A DNA stretch of 64,000 bases, taken from NCBI RefSeq assembly GCF_030409875.1, contig NZ_JAUFQR010000001.1, forward strand, positions 2,232,001 to 2,296,000, written 5' to 3'. Position 1 is the first letter of the stretch, and each line of letters starts with the position of its first letter. Positions 26,849-35,150 of this stretch are shown piece by piece. The DNA is from Chryseobacterium tructae. GTDB taxonomy: Bacteria; Bacteroidota; Bacteroidia; Flavobacteriales; Weeksellaceae. The notes under the pieces are model-generated. The model did no database searches and had not been told where the DNA came from. It was given only the letters and a program-made list of their open reading frames with translations. The position numbers were made by a program, and so were the translations under genes.

Positions 26849-27550
26849 TTAAAATACAGATAAATGTTTAAAATCAATAAAATTCATGGCCATCAGTGAG
26901 ATCAGATCGATCATAAAATGACAGACGATCAGAATTTTAATGTTTGAATATTTTTTATAAAACATAGCAAAAACGACTCCAATAAAGAAAGGTACTACTA
27001 CCTGGCCAATGGTTCCGTAAGTGCTGTGCAGAATTCCGAATAAAGCTGCGGAGACTAAGATCCCCGAAAGCGAACTGTTATATATTTTCTCAACCCTAGG
27101 TTGTATATAACCTCGCATCAGAAGTTCTTCAACAATGCCCGCTGTAAGGCATGTGAAAATAATTAAAAAGTAATTATTTTTAAAAAGGGTGGTGAATTGC
27201 AGAATTTTACTACTGTCTTCTTTATGGATGAAAAACTGAATCAATACATTCAGAATAGCTCCCCCGAATACACAGATCAGATATAGACAGATCACTGCTT
27301 TTATATTGAATGCAACAGAATACTTTTTTTCTTTTTTAAGCAAAAAAGAACCCTTTTCAATAAAGAGACTGTACAGAAATAAAATGAGCAAAACAGCCCA
27401 AATAGCAAGTCTGCTAAAAAAGAATATAGTACCCGTAACGATCTTTACTCCTGTAATCATACTGATAACAGGGAATACGTAAAGCATCACAATGCCTAAA
27501 AGCACAAATGTGAGCAGAATTCCTACAGAATATTTTCCATTAAGTCCCAT
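26849..27550 (-). CDS. CPBP family intramembrane glutamic endopeptidase
   Basis: 233 residues from the ATG at 27550 (a TTG at 27562 is also open). About seven hydrophobic helices. Conserved motifs are present: E-E-L-L-M-R-G near residue 144, F-G-I-L-H-S near 176 and H-F-M-I-D near 218. These are the Abi/CAAX protease residues. Bacterial members are linked to bacteriocin self-immunity or protein processing, but neither role is shown here. It precedes yaaA and prmC on the same strand. Confidence 0.87.
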   Translation of the reverse strand: MGLNGKYSVGILLTFVLLGIVMLYVFPVISMITGVKIVTGTIFFFSRLAIWAVLLILFLYSLFIEKGSFLLKKEKKYSVAFNIKAVICLYLICVFGGAILNVLIQFFIHKEDSSKILQFTTLFKNNYFLIIFTCLTAGIVEELLMRGYIQPRVEKIYNSSLSGILVSAALFGILHSTYGTIGQVVVPFFIGVVFAMFYKKYSNIKILIVCHFMIDLISLMAMNFIDFKHLSVF

Positions 27551-27617
27551 ACAACCTACCAACCGTAATTCTTACTTTGAATCTGAACCTTGAATTTTAA
27601 ATGTCAAAAGATTTAAA

Positions 27618-28229
27618 CTAAATAATTCCTTTTCCCTGACGAATAATTTCCGGCTCACCAGAAGTAAGGTCTACAATAGTGGAAGCTACATTATCACCAT
27701 ATCCTGAGTCGATAACAATATCTACCAGGTGATCATATTTTTCAGCGATCAATTCCGGGTCGGTAGAGTATTCGATAATTTCATCATCATCTCTGATAGA
27801 AGTTGAAGCAATAGGATGTCCTAGCTTTTCAACAATAAGTTGCGGAATCGGGTGATCCGGAACACGGATACCGATTGTTTTATGTCCTTTATAAGCCAGA
27901 GGTAAACTTTTGTTAGCTTCAAGAATGAAAGTGAATGGTCCCGGAAGATGACTTTTCAGAAACCTGAAAACTGAAGTATCAATAGGCCTTGTAAAGTCGG
28001 AAAGATGACTCAGATCATTACAAATAATCGAGAATTTTGACTTTTCAAGCTTTAATTTTTTCAATTGAGCCAACTTTTCCATGGCTTTTATATCAAAAAT
28101 ATTACAGCCAAGTGCATAAATTGTATCTGAAGGATAGATAATCAATCCGCCATTATTTAATGTTTTAATGACTTCATTCACAAGATTTTCCTGTGGATTG
28201 TCGGGATAAATTTTTAATATCTTTGCCAT
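27618..28229 (-). CDS. Sua5/YciO/YrdC family L-threonylcarbamoyladenylate synthase-like protein
   Basis: 203 residues from the ATG at 28229; an upstream in-frame Met at 28244 would place the promoter inside the gene. Y-P-S-D-T-I-Y-A-L-G-C-N near residue 32, then K-S-K-F-S-I-I-C and S-T-S-I-R at about 150. This size (no Sua5 C-terminal domain) fits the YciO/YrdC branch, which makes the threonylcarbamoyl-AMP used for t6A37 on tRNAs. A perfect TATCTTTG promoter lies only 5 bases before the ATG, so the mRNA may be leaderless. Confidence 0.88.
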   Translation of the reverse strand: MAKILKIYPDNPQENLVNEVIKTLNNGGLIIYPSDTIYALGCNIFDIKAMEKLAQLKKLKLEKSKFSIICNDLSHLSDFTRPIDTSVFRFLKSHLPGPFTFILEANKSLPLAYKGHKTIGIRVPDHPIPQLIVEKLGHPIASTSIRDDDEIIEYSTDPELIAEKYDHLVDIVIDSGYGDNVASTIVDLTSGEPEIIRQGKGII

Positions 28230-28233
28230 AAAA

Positions 28234-28241
28234 CAAAGATA
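28234..28241 (-). promoter_or_regulatory. Promoter -7 element for the Sua5-family gene
   Basis: Minus strand TATCTTTG, an exact match, with only 4 bases to the ATG at 28229. The expected start site falls on or next to the start codon. Confidence 0.65.
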
Positions 28242-28311
28242 CAAATAATAAAATAGTTTTCATAAAAGTCCTTTATTTAAAAGAAAAATTAGGATTTGTG
28301 AAAAATATTCG

Positions 28312-28319
28312 TACCTTTG
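28312..28319 (+). promoter_or_regulatory. Promoter -7 element for the tRNA array
   Basis: TACCTTTG is an exact TAnnTTTG match, 11 bases before the first tRNA. No other promoter is seen inside the array, so one transcript probably carries all copies. Confidence 0.65.
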
Positions 28320-28330
28320 CAATCCAATAT

Positions 28331-28403
<73 letters not shown>

Positions 28404-28442
28404 CTAAGTTAAGTGCTTTCGGTAAGCACTCTAAAAATACAC

Positions 28443-28515
<73 letters not shown>

Positions 28516-28553
28516 CTAAGTAAGTGTTTTCGGTAAACACTCTAAAAATACAC

Positions 28554-28626
<73 letters not shown>

Positions 28627-28665
28627 CTAAGTTAAGTGCTTTCGGTAAGCACTCTAAAAATACAC

Positions 28666-28738
<73 letters not shown>

Positions 28739-28777
28739 CTAAGTTAAGTGCTTTCGGTAAGCACTCTAAAAATACAC

Positions 28778-28850
<73 letters not shown>

Positions 28851-28889
28851 CTAAGCTAAGTGTTTTCGGTAAACACTCTAAAAATACAC

Positions 28890-28962
<73 letters not shown>

Positions 28963-28969
28963 CTCAACG

Positions 28970-29002
28970 AGAGGAGCAATATAATATTGCTCCTCTTTTT
29001 TT
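28970..29002 (+). terminator. Terminator of the tRNA array
   Basis: AGAGGAGCAATAT / ATATTGCTCCTCT followed by a run of T. The T run is on the plus side, so it ends the tRNA transcript. Confidence 0.92.
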
Positions 29003-29030
29003 ATGGATAAAATTTGATTTTCAAATATGA

Positions 29031-30011
29031 TTATATTGAAATTCCATATTCAGGTTTTGGAAATTCACCGGGGGTTTTATATCGGGTAGAATTTCCTTTA
29101 TGGTACCATGCACCTAAGCCGGAGATCATTAAAGCCATATTGTGAACAAAGCGTTCAATATTCTTTGTTCCAGCCCAAAATCAGGTAGGTTGTTTTGCAG
29201 TTCTACAAATTCATTTACATATGAATCATGGATGCGCATGGCTTCTGTAGTAGCTTCTTCTAATGAAACTTTATACTGATTTTTTATAACAAGTATAATA
29301 TTGAGAACTTCAGTATCTACAGCGAGTTCTTTTTCTATTGAAGCAAAATCATTTTGAATCGCCATAATACGACACATGAGCATTTTCAATCGCTTAATTG
29401 TTGGGTGTTCAGATATAGAGTTTGGAACAATATAATTAATTGATGGCTCAACCGGATCTCCGTAAGGATACATGGAAATTGAATATTCACGGATAAGTAA
29501 AAGATTATTTAAAGTAGGGAATTCTTTTTTTAGTTTATATGGCGTTTCTTCCATAATTCCATAAGTGGTATAGCTGTAAAAATCTTTTGTCCAGCGTTCA
29601 AACCAGTCATTATTAACGTAAGGAAGAAATTCTTGTCTGCTTAAGGCTACTTGTCTCATAAGCCCAATATCAATCTGATTTAGGTTTTTCGCCCATCATA
29701 ATATCCATAATATGGTTTCTGATATCGATGAGTTTATTAACAGGACATACCTCGTAATAGTCATCATATAATGTAAGCCATACCATAAATCTTGCTATGG
29801 GCCTGATTTGCTCTATGGTAGAAGCTGCTGGAAACATGTAAGAAGTGGCTTCTGCAAGACCATGTTTCTTATATTTTTTTCTCGTGGATTCAGACATGAA
29901 CTGGTAATCTGTATCAATCCAACTTGTTTCTTCTTCATAAAAAGATTGAGAAAAAGGACCAATTTCATATGACCAAGGATACTGTAAAATAGGAACATCT
30001 TTTTGTTTCAT
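29031..30011 (-). CDS. Class I terpene synthase, with two frameshifts
   Basis: Three open pieces. 30011-29670 (113 residues) has the aspartate-rich motif L-Y-D-D-Y-Y-E. The frame breaks at the A run at 29679-29681; adding one A gives K-P-K-N-Q-I-D-I-G-L-M-R-Q and joins 29659-29129. That part has the metal motif Q-N-D-F-A-S-I-E-K-E (N-D-x-x-S-x-x-x-E type). A second break near 29158-29167 (a missing base near A-A-A-G-A-A) joins E-R-F-V-H-N-M-A-L-M-I-S-G-L-G and ends at 29031. Joined length is ~326 residues, as in bacterial sesquiterpene-type synthases. It is a paralog of the next gene, 54 bases away on the same strand. Confidence 0.82.
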
Positions 30012-30065
30012 GATTTAAAATATTTAATAAGTGATATAAATTTTTATGTACTCTTTTTATAAAGA

Positions 30066-31079
30066 TTATTTTTGGTTGAGCCTTTCTTTTAATTCACCAG
30101 CACTTGGAAATTCAGCTTGGTTATAACGATCCAGCTTGGTAGAAATGTTCTTCCATCCGCTAAGTACCATACTCATGTAATGTACCCAATTGACCACAGC
30201 ATCGTGCCATATCCCGAAATCCGGAAGTGAAGCTTGCAGTTCTAAAAATTCCTTTAGATCTTCATTATGCAAACGAAGATCTTCCAGGCAGGCTTCTTTC
30301 AAAGACATTTGATTTTGATGTTGGATTACTTTCACAATATTATAATAGATGCTGTCTGTGGCTTCATCTTTTATAACGGATTGTACTTCATTGAAAAAGG
30401 TAACTAAATGACAGGCTAATGCTTGCAGGCGCTGAATCACAGGATGTTCATGTATTTCTGGAGGAAGAACAACGCCTGTTTCTACCTCTGTCAGCTGTAG
30501 GAAAGGATAGAGGCATATAGAATCTTCTCGTAAAATAATGCACTCTTTCACAGAGGGATACATTTTATTTTTCTTGTACTTAAGCTCGGTTTCAAGCCCG
30601 TTAAAATACCTGCTGATCATTTGTGTAAAACGAGTGAGTGATTCTTTTGGTATAAACTGTAGTAATTCTTCTCTAAGAGAAACAAGCATAGCTCCTAAAG
30701 GTATTCCTGATTCTTCAGCGTTGATCTCGCCATTTAATATGGCAACTGATTGAGTATGTACATATCCAATTTCATTGGGGTCGCTTTCCTCATAGAGGTC
30801 GTCATTATACAAAGTCCATAGCATCAATCTGCAGATAGGTTTGAAGCGTTCAGGTGATGCGGTTGGGAACCACTGAGCTGCAATATGAGCGGTTTGGGTT
30901 TTTTTATACTTTTTGCGGAGATCAGGATTCTGTGCATAAAGCCAAAAGTATTCTCCATCGATCCACTGGCTCTCAGTAATCTCTTGCAGTTGTTCTGCGT
31001 TAGGATTTTTTAATGTAGGAAACGGGTACCTGAACTGCTGACGAAGCAACTCAAGTGTACTAAAATTTTCTTGATTCAT
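30066..31079 (-). CDS. Class I terpene synthase
   Basis: 337 residues, intact. Aspartate-rich motif N-D-D-L-Y-E-E near residue 93 and the NSE-type motif F-N-E-V-Q-S-V-I-K-D-E near 224-234, which bind the Mg2+ ions and diphosphate. C-terminal helix W-V-H-Y-M-S-M-V-L-S-G-W near 285. These enzymes ionise farnesyl or geranyl diphosphate and cyclise it; the product cannot be predicted here. No prenyltransferase, P450 or other tailoring gene is next to it. Upstream there is a promoter-like TACATTTA (31102-31109). Confidence 0.88.
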   Translation of the reverse strand: MNQENFSTLELLRQQFRYPFPTLKNPNAEQLQEITESQWIDGEYFWLYAQNPDLRKKYKKTQTAHIAAQWFPTASPERFKPICRLMLWTLYNDDLYEESDPNEIGYVHTQSVAILNGEINAEESGIPLGAMLVSLREELLQFIPKESLTRFTQMISRYFNGLETELKYKKNKMYPSVKECIILREDSICLYPFLQLTEVETGVVLPPEIHEHPVIQRLQALACHLVTFFNEVQSVIKDEATDSIYYNIVKVIQHQNQMSLKEACLEDLRLHNEDLKEFLELQASLPDFGIWHDAVVNWVHYMSMVLSGWKNISTKLDRYNQAEFPSAGELKERLNQK

Positions 31080-31582
31080 AACTAATGTGTTTGGTTTTGT
31101 ATAAATGTACGATTATTTATAAAAATATATTAATTATTTAATTATAAATGATTATTAAAATAAAGTTTGTTTATAAATTAAATATATCACCATTATATGA
31201 AATAATTTGAAATCCTCTTCAATACAGGAAATATTTATTTTAGTTCACTTTTGATCTCAAATGAAACGGATAAATTTGCGAAGTAAAAAGAGGAGTATAT
31301 TTTCACTTTTTTGAGGTTTATTCTGACTTGTGAAGAAACCTTTTTCCCCTTTTTCGTTACTTACAATGTAGTAAACTCTAGAATTTTAGTTTTTATTTAC
31401 ATATATATATAATGTTAAGTTCTACGTAGATTAAATAGCTCATGAATAGTTTTGTACTTTATCATTGAGTATTATTATGAATGATGTTGGGAGATGATAA
31501 GATGCTAAGTCTTTTTGAATAGCTGCTGCTTGTAAGAATATGGGGGATTTTATCTGAGGTATTCTCCCAGATTACACAAATA

Positions 31583-31649
31583 TTTAACCACCACGAATGC
31601 ATTAATAATTTTATTTATCCAAAAAAACAATGTACTTATTGTGGTTAAA
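31583..31649. repeat. Inverted-end intergenic repeat element, copy A
   Basis: Perfect 9-base inverted ends TTTAACCAC and GTGGTTAAA around 49 bases. The inside begins CACGAATGCATTAATaATTTTATT, shared with copy B. Confidence 0.45.
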
Positions 31650-31859
31650 AAATAAGTGGTTTAATCGCATAGGAATATAGAATCTTGTAATGAAAAGATA
31701 TGATTTCCTGCGGAGAATCTTGAATTCTTTTATGCCTTAAAAAGAGCAAGTATGATAAGGACTTTATGCTTTTGCGTTTTTAAACTTGGAAAATTCAAAG
31801 ATTTTGTTGATTACGCAGATTCTTTTAAAGAGATAAATTACCTCTTTGAGATTGTATAA

Positions 31860-31903
31860 TTGCCACGAATACAATAATGATTTTATTCTTTAATCCGTGG
31901 CAA
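31860..31903. repeat. Inverted-end intergenic repeat element, copy B
   Basis: Perfect 8-base inverted ends TTGCCACG and CGTGGCAA. The inside, CACGAATACAATAATgATTTTATT, aligns with copy A. Such 'CCACGAAT...CGTGG' elements look like short non-autonomous dispersed repeats. Confidence 0.45.
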
Positions 31904-31962
31904 AAATATGGTGCTTGTTTCCGGTTCCAAAAATCCTGAGAAACTCTAGAAATCAGAAGATA

Positions 31963-32769
31963 TTAATGGCTTTTCTTTGTAGCCACTACAGAATATACCA
32001 TAGGGATCTTGTCTTCCAAATGGGCTATTCTATATTTTTGAGGCTCAAATTCAACGGTTCCATTGAAACAATTGTAGGGTGAATAATCAAACTCATCAAG
32101 GCTGTTGATTTCAAGTCCGTTTTTGATAAGACTGTTCATTACTTCACTTAATCCATGGTTCCACATAACATAAGATTGTGTGATATCAGCGTTTTTGTCA
32201 GCATAAGTTCCACTTTGAGTTTCGAGGATAGCTCCGGAATTAAAATATCGGTAGCCTACGGTTTCAAAATTATCATCAAACATCCAAACCACAGGATGAA
32301 ATTCAACAAATACAAATTTCCCATTGGGCTTTAGAAAATGTGAAATGACTTTTGCCCATTTGTCCAGATCCGGTAACCAACCAATAGTTCCATAGCTGGT
32401 AAAAACAATATCAAACTGTTTGTCCAGATGATTAGGGAGGTCATAAACATCACTACAGATGAACTGAGCATTTGAGTTCATATCATGTGCCAGTTTTTGG
32501 GCACTTTCAATGGCTTTATCTGATAAATCAATGCCTGTAACTTCTGCTCCAAGCCTGCCTAATGAAATAGTATCCTGCCCAAAATGGCATTGTAAATGTA
32601 GGATTGACTTTCCCTGCAGGTCACCTAATAGATCCAATTCAATGTCATTGAGTGAACTTTTCCCTTTCAAAAATCCTTCTACGTCATAGAATTCAGAATT
32701 TATATGGGTTTCTGTTCTATTGTTCCAAGAGTTTCTGTTGATTTCTATATAATTATTTTCTGGGTTCAT
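31963..32769 (-). CDS. Class I SAM-dependent methyltransferase
   Basis: 268 residues. SAM-binding motif I-L-H-L-Q-C-H-F-G-Q-D-T near residue 55, acidic residue in T-G-I-D-L-S near 80, motif IV around F-T-S-Y-G-T-I-G-W near 130. Substrate not recognisable; UbiE/small-molecule type Methyltransf_11 or 25. Cytoplasmic, no signal. It is 69 bases from the next minus-strand gene, which may be in the same unit. Confidence 0.88.
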   Translation of the reverse strand: MNPENNYIEINRNSWNNRTETHINSEFYDVEGFLKGKSSLNDIELDLLGDLQGKSILHLQCHFGQDTISLGRLGAEVTGIDLSDKAIESAQKLAHDMNSNAQFICSDVYDLPNHLDKQFDIVFTSYGTIGWLPDLDKWAKVISHFLKPNGKFVFVEFHPVVWMFDDNFETVGYRYFNSGAILETQSGTYADKNADITQSYVMWNHGLSEVMNSLIKNGLEINSLDEFDYSPYNCFNGTVEFEPQKYRIAHLEDKIPMVYSVVATKKSH

Positions 32770-32837
32770 TTTGTAAATTAGTTTTTAATAGATGTGTAAA
32801 CTACTAATTTACATAAAATTTATGTTTATTTAGAACA

Positions 32838-33080
32838 TTACTGCTCAGATTTCCATTGTTGGTATTCTTCTCTCATACAATGACCACATGGGCGATATCC
32901 ATTGTGTAAGGCCTCTGCTTTATCGGTAAAAAATATTCGGTTCATTTTTTTTATTCTTTTTCCTGATTTACAGCCTAATAATCCATAGATTTTTAGCTTT
33001 TTATTTCCGCCCAGACGAATTTCCTGGTTTCGGATTTTACTTCTTAGTGCAGAGTCTGAAAGGTGTGAGTGTAGGAGCAT
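32838..33080 (-). CDS. Ada metal-binding domain-like small protein
   Basis: 80 residues. C-terminal half has G-C-K-S-G-K near 36-41 and Y-R-P-C-G-H-C-M near 64-70. The order of cysteines and the N-R-I-F-F-T-D-K-A-E-A-L-H-N-G-Y-R-P-C segment resemble the Zn-binding domain of Ada (N-terminal methyl acceptor). Here it stands alone, without the AraC or methyltransferase parts of Ada. The neighbour is a 2OG-Fe(II) oxygenase. A role in alkylation damage sensing or repair is inference. Confidence 0.65.
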   Translation of the reverse strand: MLLHSHLSDSALRSKIRNQEIRLGGNKKLKIYGLLGCKSGKRIKKMNRIFFTDKAEALHNGYRPCGHCMREEYQQWKSEQ

Positions 33081-33334
33081 GTTTTTAGAGGGAAGTTTGA
33101 GGCTGGAAGCTGGAAGTTGTTGAAGCCGAGGTTTAAATAAAGGTTTGTTTTAATGAATGAAATGGGATGATGATTTGTTTTTAGAGGGAAGTTTGAGGCT
33201 GAAAGCTGGAAGAAGGAAGTTTCTTGAGTTCTGAAGCTTAAATATTTGTATTATAATCAATTGAATTCAATGATCATGATTGATTTTCTGCCTAATATAA
33301 ACTTCCAGCCTCCTGCTTCCATCTTCCAACCCAA
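33081..33334. repeat. Purine-rich GGAAG repeat element, direct and inverted
   Basis: A 36-base block (33081-33116) recurs at 33177-33212 with one mismatch: it starts GTTTTTAGAGGGAAGTTTGA and runs on to GAAGCTGGAAG. An inverted copy with the same GGAAG words (as CTTCC) lies at 33301-33331. The region between has no supported gene. Such GGAAG tracts are common between Chryseobacterium genes. Confidence 0.55.
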
Positions 33335-34048
33335 TTAATTCGCTGCATCATGGAAAATAATGCCCAAAGCATATCGTTTTCCTGTTTTTACTTCACTTAC
33401 TCCATGTTTCATATTGACTCTGTAATATCCTTTTACTCCCTTTTCAGGCTTGAAATGAGTAGTGAAAATAAGAATGTCTCCTTTTTTAGGTCTTAAAACA
33501 ATTGCTTTGGATTGGGCTCTCGGAACTTGTTGGGTAAGAACAAACTCTCCGCCTGTAAAGTCTTGATCAGGTTCACTCAGCATCAATACAATCTGAATGG
33601 GAAAATACATATCACCATATAGATCCTGGTGCAAAGTATTGAAACCGCCTTCATCATATTTTAAAATCAAAGCAGTTGCTTTTTGTTGATTATTGGAGTG
33701 GCATTGCTGCAAAAACATCTGGTGTTCCGGAGGAAAAGAAATAGAAATATTCAACGCTTTAAACCAGGTGTTGGCAATAGGAGCGAGATAAGGATAGATG
33801 TGGGTTCGCAGGTTTTGAAGGAGTTCAGGCAGTGGGTAATTAAAATATTTATATTCGCCCAGGCCAAAACGATGCCGTGCCATTACAACGGTTTTTCGAT
33901 AGAGTTCAGGCTGGTCATAGTTCAGGGATAGGGTGTCACATTCTTTATCTGAGAGTAAGTTGGGGATAATAGCGTATCCGTTTTGATGCATAGATTCCGT
34001 TATGAAGTGCCAATCTGTATCTTGAATTCTTTGAAGTATATCTGTCAT
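33335..34048 (-). CDS. 2OG-Fe(II) oxygenase
   Basis: 237 residues. The Fe(II) ligands are visible: His and Asp in L-H-Q-D-L-Y-G-D-M-Y-F near residue 135, and the distal His in N-M-K-H-G-V-S near 217; Arg in K-R-Y-A-L-G-I-I-F-H-D near 227 binds the 2-oxoglutarate carboxylate. Such a fold hydroxylates proteins or demethylates alkylated nucleic acids. The adjacent Ada-like gene (separated by a repeat) favours the DNA-alkylation reading, but it is not decisive. Promoter GATCTTTG lies 19 bases before the ATG. Confidence 0.85.
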   Translation of the reverse strand: MTDILQRIQDTDWHFITESMHQNGYAIIPNLLSDKECDTLSLNYDQPELYRKTVVMARHRFGLGEYKYFNYPLPELLQNLRTHIYPYLAPIANTWFKALNISISFPPEHQMFLQQCHSNNQQKATALILKYDEGGFNTLHQDLYGDMYFPIQIVLMLSEPDQDFTGGEFVLTQQVPRAQSKAIVLRPKKGDILIFTTHFKPEKGVKGYYRVNMKHGVSEVKTGKRYALGIIFHDAAN

Positions 34049-34066
34049 TGTTTTGTATTTATACTA

Positions 34067-34074
34067 CAAAGATC
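34067..34074 (-). promoter_or_regulatory. Promoter -7 element for the 2OG oxygenase
   Basis: Minus strand GATCTTTG, one base off TAnnTTTG, 19 bases before the start codon. Confidence 0.4.
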
Positions 34075-34211
34075 TGAACTCTGTTGCGGGTATAAAATCC
34101 GAAATATGCGGTATTTCGTTGCGTATAATATGTTTTTGAATTCGGTTGATTGATTCTCTGGACTATCTTTATAACTTAAATCTGGATGATAAATATAGTC
34201 CTGTTTAAAGA

Positions 34212-34219
34212 TACTTTTG
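34212..34219 (+). promoter_or_regulatory. Promoter -7 element for the GNAT gene
   Basis: TACTTTTG, an exact TAnnTTTG match, 25 bases before the ATG at 34245. Confidence 0.6.
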
Positions 34220-34244
34220 CAGAGTTAATTAAATACATATAACA

Positions 34245-34691
34245 ATGAATTACACGATTAAAAAAGCAAGTCTTGAGGATCTTAATGAAACCGCAGAGCT
34301 ATTTAACCTTTACCGTATTTTTTACAGGCAGGAATCTGATGTAGAAAGAGGAAAATCATTTCTTAGAGAAAGATTTCTAAACAGTGAATCTGATATTTTT
34401 CTTGTTTGTGTTGATGGGAAAGCAGTAGGGTTTGTACAGCTTTATAAACTGTTTCATTATACTAAGCTACAAAAACAATGGTTGTTAAGCGATTTATTTG
34501 TTCATGCTGATTATAGAGGAAAAGGGCTTTCTGTAGCATTAATCGATCGCAGTAAGCAATGGTGTGAAGAGACGGGAGCTTGCGGTCTGATGCTTGAAAC
34601 TGAGAAAACAAACGATGTCGGAAATAGCCTATATCCTCGTTGCGGATTTGAGTATGATGGATTACACAATTATTATCATTGGTGGAAATAG
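34245..34691 (+). CDS. GNAT family N-acetyltransferase
   Basis: 148 residues. The acetyl-CoA binding core is L-S-D-L-F-V-H-A-D-Y-R-G-K-G-L-S near residues 84-99 (R-x-x-G-x-G/A type loop), followed by the fourth strand and L-M-L-E-T-E-K-T-N. Substrate unknown; small-molecule or amine acetylation. Cytoplasmic. Own promoter; nearest genes are divergent or distant. Confidence 0.9.
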   Translation: MNYTIKKASLEDLNETAELFNLYRIFYRQESDVERGKSFLRERFLNSESDIFLVCVDGKAVGFVQLYKLFHYTKLQKQWLLSDLFVHADYRGKGLSVALIDRSKQWCEETGACGLMLETEKTNDVGNSLYPRCGFEYDGLHNYYHWWK

Positions 34692-34838
34692 AAAAAGAAG
34701 AGTTTAAATCGGAGGCACAGAATAGCATTCTTTTTGTCTTTGGACTCCTTATTTATACGCAATGAGAAGTAGTATTACTTCTACAATTACCATCATTTAA
34801 TTCTACAGGTATTCTTTTATGGGTAGGGTGCATAGTCC

Positions 34839-34976
34839 TATTTTTGTACTGCTCTTAGATCAAGGGTAGGACAGTTGATCTTAGAGTTTATGCAAATTAT
34901 CTCCGCCTTATTTCTACTTTTTCCCCAGGTTTTATGATTAGTACCACAAAACTGCTTTTTGGCGGGGATTTTTTGC
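34839..34976 (+). ncRNA. Candidate structured small RNA
   Basis: The gap 34692-35150 has no gene, but it contains an exact promoter match TATTTTTG (34839-34846), a hairpin AGATCAA / TTGATCT (34857-34881), and a long closing stem between 34892-34907 and 34961-34976 (core ATCTCCGCC / GGCGGGGAT, one G-T wobble) that ends in a T run. Inside it CAG(G)TTTT / AAAACTG forms a second stem. This is an arrangement expected for a 120-base small RNA. No known family recognised; 6S RNA is possible but not shown. Confidence 0.35.
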
Positions 34977-35112
34977 GATAAAAAAACAGCATTGATCTTC
35001 TTTAAAAGATTCCATTTACTTAGATTTTAACATTTTATATATTCCGATTTTATAGAATTAACATTACGCTTTTTGTAAGGTATTTTTTTGATCATGAATG
35101 TATATGTTTTCC
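34977..35112. other. Rest of the intergenic gap after the candidate RNA
   Basis: AT-rich, nothing recognised before the terminator of the next minus-strand gene. The plus strand has no supported ORF here. Confidence 0.4.
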
Positions 35113-35143
35113 ATAAAAAATCCCGCTTTAAGCGGGATTTAAA
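35113..35143 (-). terminator. Terminator of the exported protein gene
   Basis: AAATCCCGCTT / AAGCGGGATTT, T run on the minus strand, 8 bases after the stop. Confidence 0.9.
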
Positions 35144-35150
35144 TTGTATA

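Larger units (their letters stand above)
31080..31962. other. Long AT-rich intergenic region with two inverted-repeat elements
   Basis: About 880 bases without a supported gene. It contains two short elements with inverted ends that share internal sequence (listed separately), a stretch (31730-31830) resembling the intergenic remnant near 10320-10510, and otherwise A/T-rich sequence. A small open frame at 31897-32082 is a shadow of the methyltransferase gene end. Confidence 0.5.

Noticed and set aside
31897..32082. Plus-strand 61-residue frame
   Set aside because: Mostly antisense to the 3' end of the methyltransferase gene; no supporting features.
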